From positions 1 to 12,984 of the forward strand of contig CAZBIU010000191.1 of assembly GCA_964491625.1 (NCBI GenBank): 12,984 nt of DNA, given 5' to 3'. The stretch comes from Fen-1118 sp964491625 (GTDB taxonomy: Bacteria > Myxococcota_A > Polyangia > Fen-1088). Position numbers and translations under genes: made by a program. The notes beneath the pieces were generated by a model that worked only from the letters and a program-made list of their open reading frames with translations, searched no databases and had not been told where the DNA came from. This document shows, one piece after another, positions 6,750-12,984 of this stretch. The stretch's first letter is position 1; each line of letters starts with the position of its first letter.

Positions 6750-7844
6750 TTATGGCACTTCCAGATCGCGCAGGATCTGCTTGATGGTCTGCGCGGCCGG
6801 TTTGTCGCGCGGGGTGTAGCTGGTAGTGCCGGGGCCGCCGTAGCCGTACCAGTTCCAGATATAGACGCCGTCGAGGCGCGCATGGGTTGAATCGGGAGCG
6901 GTCCAGGCCAGGCGAAAGGCCTCGAAGCCGCGGCGCTGCTCGTCGAGGTCGGGCGTCCCGCCCGAGGTTTCGTCCCAGGGCTCGGCGGTAGCGCCAGCGC
7001 GCGAACGGTAACCAAGCTCGGTGAGCACGAAGGGCTTGTCGAATCGTGACAGGTTGAATTCGATCTGGCGCTCGATCTGTCGCCAGCGTGCGGCCAGGGC
7101 GCTGACGTCAGACGGACCTTTGGCGTCGCGCAGACCGAAATAGCCGACCACGCCGATCTCGTCCACCAATTCGAAGAGCGCGGCGTCCTGATAGTGGTCC
7201 CAATTGCTCGAATAGACGAGCGTGCCGGAATAGACCGCGCGAATCAGTGAGATGAGATTCTTCCACCGTGGCAGATCGCTGTCGAGGGTGGACAGCTCGC
7301 TGCCGACTACGAGACGTGTGGCGCCAGTGAGGGTTGCAAGCGACGCCAGGTCGCCCACGATCTGCCCGTAGCTCGCAAACCAGGCCTCGCGGTCGCTGGG
7401 CGCCAGGGTGCCGCGCCATTCAGTGGGCGTGCGGGGACTCAAAAGTCGCACGATGGGAAACAGGGTCACCTCAAGGCCGAGGCGCTGCGCGGCCCGGACC
7501 GTGTCCGCAACGGTCTCCAGGGTAGGCGATAGTCGCGTGTGCAGGCGGAGCTCGGTCGAGGCCCCGTTGGTTTGGTAGAGCGGAATCACCAGCGCCACGT
7601 GGCTGGCCCCGAGCGCCACTATCTCTTGCAAGAGTGGGGCGTACGAAAAACTGACGTCCTCAGCGAAGAGCCCCAGCGCCACCCCGCGCTGGCGTGGCTC
7701 GTGACTGGTTTGCAGCGGCTTTGCGATGGGGTCGGGCGACGCTGCTTGCCCGGGAGCCTCGTGCCTCGGCAGAGAAAGGGCGCGCGTGACGACGAGCCCG
7801 GTGGGCAACAGCACTGCCAGCCCGATAACCAGACGTCGAGGCAT
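6750..7844 (-). CDS. Exported GH113-like glycoside hydrolase
   Basis: This 364-residue protein resembles the GH113 TIM-barrel family, whose characterised members are beta-mannanases. Residues 4-22 form a signal peptide or anchor (MPRRLVIGLAVLLP), followed by a proline-rich linker to about 50. The barrel runs from GVALGLFAED (54-63) to YIWNWYGYGGPG (328-339). E183 in VVGSELSTLD fits the acid/base position and E276 in FVLTELGYRS fits the nucleophile at the end of a late strand. SNWDHY (213-218) and the W330/W332 cluster would line the sugar site. The ATG at 7844-7842 has AGG at 7855-7853 as a weak ribosome site. It lies 67 bases after the two-domain lipoprotein gene on the same strand, and its stop overlaps the cupredoxin frame. 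Assignment to a retaining glycosidase is good, but the substrate is not shown by the sequence. Confidence 0.8.
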   Translation of the reverse strand: MPRRLVIGLAVLLPTGLVVTRALSLPRHEAPGQAASPDPIAKPLQTSHEPRQRGVALGLFAEDVSFSYAPLLQEIVALGASHVALVIPLYQTNGASTELRLHTRLSPTLETVADTVRAAQRLGLEVTLFPIVRLLSPRTPTEWRGTLAPSDREAWFASYGQIVGDLASLATLTGATRLVVGSELSTLDSDLPRWKNLISLIRAVYSGTLVYSSNWDHYQDAALFELVDEIGVVGYFGLRDAKGPSDVSALAARWRQIERQIEFNLSRFDKPFVLTELGYRSRAGATAEPWDETSGGTPDLDEQRRGFEAFRLAWTAPDSTHARLDGVYIWNWYGYGGPGTTSYTPRDKPAAQTIKQILRDLEVP

Positions 7845-7881
7845 TGTGCGAACCTAGCACAGCAACGTTCGGGCGGTGAGC

Positions 7882-7904
7882 CGCGAAGTCAACGCGTCTT
7901 CGCG
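7882..7904 (-). terminator. Hairpin between lipoprotein and glycosidase genes
   Basis: CGCGAAG at 7882-7888 and CTTCGCG at 7898-7904 form a perfect seven-base-pair stem around a nine-base loop, eight bases after the lipoprotein stop codon. No T run follows, so it may be a weak terminator or an mRNA-stabilising hairpin rather than a full stop to transcription. Confidence 0.35.
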
Positions 7905-7911
7905 AAAGATC

Positions 7912-9087
7912 TCACGGAAGCATGATTTGTCCGGCTGCCCCGCCGCCGATGCTTCCGCCGGCACTGCTGCCGCCCGCAGAGGCTCCGCTGCCGCCGTTTG
8001 CCCCGCCCGTGCCTTCGGCGCCGCCCGTTGCAGACGGGCTGGCGGGAACCAGCGTTCCGGCCGCGTGCCCGTCGATGGCAGCGCCCCACAGCTTGCCCGA
8101 AATGAAATAGCGAACCACCAAGGCATCGCCCTGGCGTGTTCCATCCAAGCCCTCGGTGTAGTCGTTTAGCTTGCTGTCCGATTGAGCGTGGTAACGAATC
8201 ACGAAGTGTGCTGCCGTTGCGGGCACCACATCGTCGAAGGTGACGACGCCCTCGTCGGCAATGGAGACGGCGCCCGGCTCCATTTCCTGCGTGTTGCCCG
8301 TGAAGCTCACCTGGCGCACGAAGTTTTGGAATGCGAACCAACGAAGCTGGCCGTTGCCGTCGACTGAGACTGTCAGGTGATCCACGGGTGGGCCAAAGAA
8401 GCCGGGAGCGCTCAGCTCAACCGGCGCCGACCACAGGCTGGTCTGGCCATCGGCCTGAGCACTGGCTGCGATGGCCGCGCCATAAAGCTTGCCCTGGTCG
8501 CTGTACGTCACCGACCAGCCGGTGCCGGTCTGGTTGCCTTCGGTCGCCTCGACGTAGTCGCACTGACCTTCCACGCTAACCACGTGCTCGGCGAGGACGA
8601 AGTGGTCCGCGGTTGGCGCCACGGGATTGGCAACCGTTGCGGTGTAGTCGTACGTGATGTCCGGGCTCAAATCCACAGACCGTGAACCGGATAGTGGAAA
8701 ATCACTGGTGGCGTCGCCGAAGGTCTTTGGCAACATCGGCAACGTCTTCCAGGACAGGTAGCGCAGGCCGTTGTCCGGACCTAGCCCAATCGTCATCTCG
8801 TCGCGAGGCGGGCCGACGAATCCTGGCGCGGTCACATCGATAGTGCCCCAAAAGAAGGTTCGCGTTGCCGCCGGTGCCTCTGCGAGCGACAGCATGGCCA
8901 GCGCCTGGCCGGTCTGTGAGCTGGCGCCGCCGGAGGCTGAGCCGGCGGTGCCTCCGCTGACGCCGCCAGAGCCAGGGCCCACGCTTCCTCCGCTGCCGAT
9001 GCCTGCGTCGGTGGACGTGCTTGAGCCGCAGGCCGAGGCCACGACGAGACCCATCATCATTGCAACATATAGATTTGGCTTCGTCAC
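7912..9087 (-). CDS. Putative lipoprotein with two copies of an unrecognised domain and Gly-rich tails
   Basis: I do not recognise the family. The 391-residue product begins with a short signal (MTKPNLYVAMMMGLVVASAC). C20 would be the lipidated cysteine, with a somewhat imperfect lipobox (ASAC), and G21 favours the outer membrane. A Gly/Ser-rich linker at 21-58 leads into two homologous units at about 80-207 and 219-338. Both contain APGFxGPPxD near the start and GKLxGAAI at the end, with an xHFVxxxH stretch and a xxYxEGxxG segment in between. A second Gly/Ser/Ala tail (354-387) closes the protein. C176 is present only in unit 1. The start is chosen at GTG 9087-9085, because GGGGG lies six bases upstream at 9098-9094 and this places the signal at the N-terminus; the frame is open 13 codons further. 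It lies 134 bases after tonB, so it may have its own promoter. It looks like a surface-exposed binding or structural lipoprotein. Confidence 0.75.
   Translation of the reverse strand: MTKPNLYVAMMMGLVVASACGSSTSTDAGIGSGGSVGPGSGGVSGGTAGSASGGASSQTGQALAMLSLAEAPAATRTFFWGTIDVTAPGFVGPPRDEMTIGLGPDNGLRYLSWKTLPMLPKTFGDATSDFPLSGSRSVDLSPDITYDYTATVANPVAPTADHFVLAEHVVSVEGQCDYVEATEGNQTGTGWSVTYSDQGKLYGAAIAASAQADGQTSLWSAPVELSAPGFFGPPVDHLTVSVDGNGQLRWFAFQNFVRQVSFTGNTQEMEPGAVSIADEGVVTFDDVVPATAAHFVIRYHAQSDSKLNDYTEGLDGTRQGDALVVRYFISGKLWGAAIDGHAAGTLVPASPSATGGAEGTGGANGGSGASAGGSSAGGSIGGGAAGQIMLP
8074..8850 (-). repeat. Two-copy domain repeat within the lipoprotein
   Basis: Unit 1 is about 8467-8850 and unit 2 about 8074-8433. 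They share the APGFxGPPxD and GKLxGAAI signatures in the same order with similar spacing (about 128 and 120 residues), but are diverged elsewhere. This indicates an old internal duplication. Confidence 0.75.
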
Positions 9088-9100
9088 ATTGCACCCCCGG

Positions 9101-9124
9101 GTGGTCTGAAATCGGACCGACCAC
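9101..9124 (-). promoter_or_regulatory. Inverted repeat upstream of the lipoprotein start
   Basis: GTGGTC at 9101-9106 and GACCAC at 9119-9124 are inverted copies separated by 12 bases, directly upstream of the GTG at 9087 and its G-rich ribosome site. It could be an operator or a leader hairpin. I found no convincing -35/-10 pair in the 134-base gap between tonB and this gene. Confidence 0.25.
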
Positions 9125-9221
9125 AATCAAACTTAGTTCCCATTGCGCTGCCGCGCCAGGGACCGTTGCGGGAGCTGCGCGCATCAAGGTGACGTTGCGC
9201 ACGTGACGCAGCGGCGCCGCG

Positions 9222-9989
9222 CTACTCGCTGTCCCGGAGTCGGAAGCGGATCTTGAAGGACCGCACCCGCACCGGGACCGCCTTGCCGTCGCGCTCGCCG
9301 GGCGAAAAGACGCAACTTTGCAGCGCGTGCTTGGCCGCGTCGGTAAGGCCCGCGCCGAGACCCTGAACCACGGAAATGTCGCGCGCTCGCCCGTGCTCGT
9401 CGACCACCAGATCGAAGATCACCACGCCTTCCAGTCCGGCCTCACGTGCTTCGTCTGTGTACTTGCCCTCGCATTCGCCTTTGGGCAGCGGCATCTTGGT
9501 GACTTCGAACGCCGGCACCGGTGCCATGACCGGCTTGATCGCACCCGCCTCGGTTTCGCCCGCCCGCCCGCGCGGGTGCACCTGCAGCGTGTTTCCCACC
9601 GGCATCGCCGGGCCGCTGCCGGCGGAGGATGTGGATTCCATGGAGATTCCAAACACCGGGGTCGCACCGGTGTCGGTGGACGCCGGTCGCTCGGTGGGCG
9701 TCGCCTCCTTCGGAGCCTTCACCTGGACCGGAGGCTCGCTGGTTGCCTTGCGTGCTCGTCGGGTCGGCGCTTCGTGAACCGGTTGCTTGCTGGCCGCCGT
9801 CTGCTCGGGCTCGGGGGCCGGCGACTCAGGCTCGGGTTCCGGAATGGGCGGTTCGCGCAGCTCCACGCGCAAGACCACGGCCGGCGCCGCTTCCACGCGC
9901 GGGGGCAGGTGCGCGGACCCGCGCGCCAGCAAGAGGTGCCCAGCGACCGAAGCCGCGGCACAAATCGCGAGACGGCGCGCGTAGGTCAT
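9222..9989 (-). CDS. tonB: TonB energy transducer
   Basis: The 255-residue protein carries proton-motive energy from ExbB/ExbD to outer-membrane receptors. A short cytoplasmic start (MTYARR) precedes one hydrophobic segment at about 7-28. A periplasm-spanning region rich in Pro and Glu follows (PPIPEPEPESPAPEPEQ at 47-63). A TonB C-terminal domain occupies about 170-252, with YTDEAREAGLEGVVIFDLVV, GLGAGLTDAAKHAL and VRVRSFKIRFRL. C173 and C226 lie in the C-terminal domain and could pair. The start codon is three bases after the exbD stop, and GGAG at 9999-9996, within the end of exbD, is its ribosome site. The gene is last in the receptor-exbB-exbD-tonB order. Function as a TonB is well supported; which receptors it serves besides its neighbour cannot be told. 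Confidence 0.93.
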   Translation of the reverse strand: MTYARRLAICAAASVAGHLLLARGSAHLPPRVEAAPAVVLRVELREPPIPEPEPESPAPEPEQTAASKQPVHEAPTRRARKATSEPPVQVKAPKEATPTERPASTDTGATPVFGISMESTSSAGSGPAMPVGNTLQVHPRGRAGETEAGAIKPVMAPVPAFEVTKMPLPKGECEGKYTDEAREAGLEGVVIFDLVVDEHGRARDISVVQGLGAGLTDAAKHALQSCVFSPGERDGKAVPVRVRSFKIRFRLRDSE

Positions 9990-9992
9990 CCT

Positions 9993-10412
9993 CTACTCCG
10001 CCGGCGGCGTCAGGCCCGCCGGATCGATCTGGATCGCGAACGAGGTGACGCCGAGAGACTTCACCAAGTCCAGCACCCAAACCACGCGGCCGTGGGAAAC
10101 GCTCTTGTCGCCGGCGATGATGACCTGGGTTTTGGGATCCCGGGCCACGGCGGTCTTCACAGCCTCGCGCAGGACCGCGGGTTTGACTTCGGTGCCGTTT
10201 AGGTACATCCGCCCCTCGCGGGTCAGCGTGACCGCGAGCGGCGTCGGCGCGACGCTTGCTGACTGCGACGCCTTGGGCAGTTGTACTTCGATGGCCTGCC
10301 GGGCAATGAGGTGCGCGGTGAGCATGAAGATGATGAGCAACACCAGCATGATGTCCACCAGCGGGGTCACGTTGATGTCGGTGATGAGGCCGCGCTGCCG
10401 GGTGGCGGCCAT
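9993..10412 (-). CDS. exbD: ExbD biopolymer transport protein
   Basis: The 139-residue product is the small stator-like subunit of the TonB motor. After a cytoplasmic start (MAATRQRGLITDINVTPL) a single transmembrane helix spans about 18-35. Its aspartate D20 in TPLVDIMLVLLIIF is the conserved proton-carrying residue. The remainder is a periplasmic ExbD/TolR domain including VIIAGDKSVSHG. The start codon directly abuts the exbB stop (TAA then ATG), and GGAGG at 10424-10420, inside exbB, lies seven bases upstream, so translation is probably coupled. TolR is the main alternative, but the adjoining tonB and receptor favour ExbD. Confidence 0.93.
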   Translation of the reverse strand: MAATRQRGLITDINVTPLVDIMLVLLIIFMLTAHLIARQAIEVQLPKASQSASVAPTPLAVTLTREGRMYLNGTEVKPAVLREAVKTAVARDPKTQVIIAGDKSVSHGRVVWVLDLVKSLGVTSFAIQIDPAGLTPPAE

Positions 10413-11072
10413 TTACTTGCCTCCGTCGGCAGTCTTGCCGGGCGGCTGCGCCTTTACGTAGGCGAGAATCTGATGGCTCACGGCGTTCGCGGCCACCACG
10501 GCCGTTTCCACGTGGCGCATGAGAGCGTTGTAGGTCGCCACCGCGGGAAGCGCGACCAGAAGCCCGATGGCGGTGGCCACCAGGGCCTCGGCGATGCCCG
10601 CCATCACCGCCTGAGAGCCCATGGCGGCGCTGGTGGAGAGATCGTGGAAAGCGCGCACGATGCCAAGCACCGTGCCGAAGAGCCCGATAAACGGCGCATT
10701 GCTGCCCAGGGTGCCAAGAAACGCCAGGCCTCGTTCATATTGCAGTCGATCCGTCTCAACCGTTGCCGTCACGTGCTCCTGCATCGCCTCGGCGCCTTCG
10801 CTGATGTGCTCCAGACACACGCGGGCAACTGCGCTCTCCAGCGAGCGCGCTTCGCCCAGCGCTTTGCGTGCCGCCTCGGGGCCCGATTTGCGCAATGCCG
10901 CCAGCGCATCCGTGATGTGCTGCCGCTGCCGCCGGGCACGCGCAAAGAACCACAGGCGCTCTAGCACCACCGCCAGCGCCGCTATGCTAAGCGCGATCAG
11001 CAGCCAGAGCACCCAGCGCGACCCCGCTCGCAACATCAGGTCGAGGGCTTGCGAATCAATGGAATGGTTCAT
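10413..11072 (-). CDS. exbB: ExbB biopolymer transport protein (MotA/TolQ/ExbB family)
   Basis: This 219-residue inner-membrane protein forms the proton channel of the TonB motor together with ExbD. Helices are at about 19-40, 120-142 and 158-181. The family signature runs from APFIGLFGTVLGIVRAF (126-142) into the third helix (GIAEALVATAIGLLVALPAVAT, from 159), and a long cytoplasmic loop lies between helices 1 and 2. The start at 11072 follows the receptor stop after nine bases, and GGAG within TAAGGAG serves as ribosome site, so the receptor stop codon adjoins it. TolQ is a less likely alternative given the tonB and receptor neighbours. Confidence 0.93.
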   Translation of the reverse strand: MNHSIDSQALDLMLRAGSRWVLWLLIALSIAALAVVLERLWFFARARRQRQHITDALAALRKSGPEAARKALGEARSLESAVARVCLEHISEGAEAMQEHVTATVETDRLQYERGLAFLGTLGSNAPFIGLFGTVLGIVRAFHDLSTSAAMGSQAVMAGIAEALVATAIGLLVALPAVATYNALMRHVETAVVAANAVSHQILAYVKAQPPGKTADGGK

Positions 11073-11081
11073 TGTGTCTCC

Positions 11082-12984
11082 TTACAGTCTGGCACGCAGA
11101 CCGGCCGTGGGCAGGACGTAGCGAATGTAAGTGCCGGGCGTGACCTCTTCCGGCAAGAGCGCAGCGTTGAGCAGGTCGACGTAGAAATCGAGCATCCAAC
11201 TGCGCCAGACCGCGCGCTTGTCGACCCGCAGGTCGACGCGGTAATAGCCGCTGGCCCGCGCGGTGTTGTAGCCGTAGGTTGTCGTGGCGGGCAGCCCGCT
11301 CTGGTATTGAAAGCGAACCCCAAAATCCCAATTGCGCGGCAAGCGCCAGCCGGCGACCAGGCTGACCAAGTGGGTGCGGTCGAAGTCGTAGGGAACCCAT
11401 GAACCGTCGCGATAGCGTTCCGACCGCGAGAGCGAATACGACAGCCAGCCAAAAAGGCCGCTCTTCGACTCGCGCCGGATCATGGTCTCGATGCCGTAGG
11501 CGCGGCCGGTGTTGGGCTTGGCCAGGCGGTCCAGAATCTGTTGCGCCGTGGTCTCTTGCGCCGCGACCGTCAGGGGAACCAGCGTGAGGTTGCCCTGGGT
11601 ATTGAGGTTCTGGGAATTGACCGACAAGTCGAACAGGGTTGGATCCATGTAGTCGAAATAACCCTCGAGGCTCAGGCTGAAGTGCTCCTGCAAGGGCGCT
11701 TCGATACCGAGGCTCGATTGAATCGACTTTTGCAGGCCATATTTGAGGGGCAAATTGTCGAACCCTGGCAGCGGCAGCACGAAACGCGGCGGCTGGTGGT
11801 AGATGCCCACCGAGCCTTTGAGCCAGATGGCGCTATCGTCGCTGTCCGTCGCCAGCCCGGCCAAGTGGCGTTGACCCACCTTGTATCGCAAGGTGAGGCG
11901 TGGGTCGAAGCCCGACCGGGTCATCTGACGATAGTAGTACACGTCCTCGCGTACGCCGGGCCGGATAAGCCAGCGCGGGGTGGGACGCCACAAGGCTTCG
12001 GCGAACACTGTGCCCTGGTAAAGGGCGGTGAGCCCCTCGGAAAAGCTCGCAAGGGTGACCGCGCCGGTCGACACGGTGGAGGCCTGGCCCTGTACGAAAT
12101 CGTGGAAGCTGCCTTCGAGCCCGGAGGCCAGGGTCAGCCGATCGCCGGTCTGCCAGCGCCAATGTGCCGAGGGCTCCACCACCCAGGTGGCCACATTGCT
12201 GCCGGCGCTGTCGGTATGATCGTAGCCCAGCACCACGCGGTAGAGCCCGTCGAAGCCGCCGCTGCCGTGGTAGGCGCGCAGATCGGCGCGATGGAAATTG
12301 AGGATCAGCGCAGGCGTGAGCGGCGGATTGCCGCTGCCGGTGGTGGTGGTCGAGGCTGTGTCCAGCTCGTCCTTGGCGCCGAAGAAGAGCGCGGTCCATC
12401 CGGTGCGTGCATTGCCGCCGTCGACCCGGAACTGATAGTCCCAATAGGACAAGGAGAGACGATTGGTGGCGAGGCTGAGAATGGTCGCCGGATAGCCAAG
12501 GCGCGCTGCCGCCGACACGGTGATGCCTAGCTTGTGGATCGGCTCGCGCACGAAGCCGCCGGCTTGCAAGAAGTTGGCATCGAGGTCCACCAAGTGCTCG
12601 TCGGGCCCGGCGCGATGGGTGCGGCCGTCGACGATGCCGCCGGTGTAGCCGCCATAGGTGACCGGCGCGCCGCCGGGATAGAATTGAACTTCCTCGATGA
12701 ATTCGGGATGCACCACGCTGGTTCCGAGCAGCAGGTGGTAGAGCAGCGGGATCCGCGTGCCGTCGAGTAGGTAGCCGGTCGCGCTGGGGCTGGCGCCGCG
12801 GACCACCGGATACGGCAAGAGCGAAATCACCGAGGCGGTGCCGGGCAAGGTCTGGATCACGCGAAATGGGTCGCCGAAGGTGCCCGGGACTTGCTGTAGC
12901 TCGGGGCCGCGCAAGGTGATGCGCGAGACTTCCTCGCGCCGCTTGTCGCCGACGATCACGATCTCGTACGGGTCGTAGCGGTCG
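11082..12984 (-). CDS. TonB-dependent outer-membrane receptor, 5' end outside window
   Basis: The C-terminal 633 residues are present and the frame runs off the window end. It opens with YEIVIVGDKRREEVSR, resembling the boundary between an N-terminal regulatory domain and the plug. A plug domain follows (FRVIQTLPG, VVRGASPSATGYLLDGTRIP, EFIEEVQFYPGGAPVTYGGY). The remainder shows alternating beta-strand sequence of a barrel, including RPTPRWLIRPGVREDVYYY and WLSYSLSRSERYRDGSWVPY near the C-terminus, and it ends in LRARL. An in-frame GTG at 12959-12957 is only an internal codon, since coding sequence continues upstream. It is the first visible gene of the operon with exbB, exbD and tonB. The substrate (iron chelate, vitamin, glycan or other) is not evident from the sequence. 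Confidence 0.9.
   Translation of the reverse strand, partial: DRYDPYEIVIVGDKRREEVSRITLRGPELQQVPGTFGDPFRVIQTLPGTASVISLLPYPVVRGASPSATGYLLDGTRIPLLYHLLLGTSVVHPEFIEEVQFYPGGAPVTYGGYTGGIVDGRTHRAGPDEHLVDLDANFLQAGGFVREPIHKLGITVSAAARLGYPATILSLATNRLSLSYWDYQFRVDGGNARTGWTALFFGAKDELDTASTTTTGSGNPPLTPALILNFHRADLRAYHGSGGFDGLYRVVLGYDHTDSAGSNVATWVVEPSAHWRWQTGDRLTLASGLEGSFHDFVQGQASTVSTGAVTLASFSEGLTALYQGTVFAEALWRPTPRWLIRPGVREDVYYYRQMTRSGFDPRLTLRYKVGQRHLAGLATDSDDSAIWLKGSVGIYHQPPRFVLPLPGFDNLPLKYGLQKSIQSSLGIEAPLQEHFSLSLEGYFDYMDPTLFDLSVNSQNLNTQGNLTLVPLTVAAQETTAQQILDRLAKPNTGRAYGIETMIRRESKSGLFGWLSYSLSRSERYRDGSWVPYDFDRTHLVSLVAGWRLPRNWDFGVRFQYQSGLPATTTYGYNTARASGYYRVDLRVDKRAVWRSWMLDFYVDLLNAALLPEEVTPGTYIRYVLPTAGLRARL

Noticed and set aside
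6740..6765. Programmed -1 frameshift joining glycosidase and cupredoxin
   Set aside because: I see no slippery heptamer or following stem-loop at the junction (GAAGTGCCATAAGATT), so a programmed event is not supported by sequence; the fusion idea remains only as one option.
9191..9220. GC-rich palindromes after tonB as a terminator
   Set aside because: GCGGCGCCGC at 9211-9220 is a short self-complementary stretch with no room for a loop and no T run; GC-rich DNA yields such words by chance.
11541..12530. Plus-strand frame of 329 codons opposite the receptor
   Set aside because: The minus-strand frame encodes a plug and beta-barrel; this one has no domain and is explained by codon bias.

Overview
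The window reads as GC-rich chromosomal DNA from a Gram-negative bacterium, most likely Myxococcota or a related former deltaproteobacterium. The grounds are the high GC and GC3, a periplasm and outer membrane (TonB/ExbB/ExbD with an outer-membrane receptor, DsbA/TlpA-type thiol proteins), glycine/serine-rich lipoprotein linkers and a discoidin-domain membrane protein. This placement is an inference from style, not from a marker gene.

Layout. Positions 1-506 hold three tRNA genes: tRNA-Lys(CTT), cut by the window start, and tRNA-Arg(TCG) on the minus strand, then tRNA-Phe(GAA) on the plus strand. Close behind tRNA-Phe, 571-3772 carries a two-gene plus-strand unit: an exported protein made of four tandem DsbA-like thioredoxin domains, each with a CPxC active site, and a TlpA-like thioredoxin with a WCPPC site. 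At 3882-6275 is an 797-residue membrane protein with a signal peptide, a discoidin (F5/8 type C)-like domain and a polytopic region resembling GT-C glycosyltransferases.

A hairpin near 6298-6332 separates this from a minus-strand block. Read in its own direction, that block starts outside the window with a TonB-dependent receptor (5' end missing), followed by exbB, exbD and tonB in a tightly coupled operon. Then come a lipoprotein with two copies of an unrecognised domain between glycine-rich tails, a GH113-like exported glycosidase, and a cupredoxin (type I copper) reading frame with no visible start codon that begins where the glycosidase ends.

How the parts work together. The receptor operon is a self-contained energised uptake system: ExbB/ExbD form the proton-driven motor, TonB spans the periplasm and the receptor is the client. 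The substrate cannot be read from the sequence. The thiol pair points to periplasmic disulfide chemistry, with an unusually large multi-domain protein as its core. The most notable items are the four-domain DsbA-like protein with its extra cysteine pair, the startless cupredoxin, the discoidin/GT-C fusion and the duplicated-domain lipoprotein.
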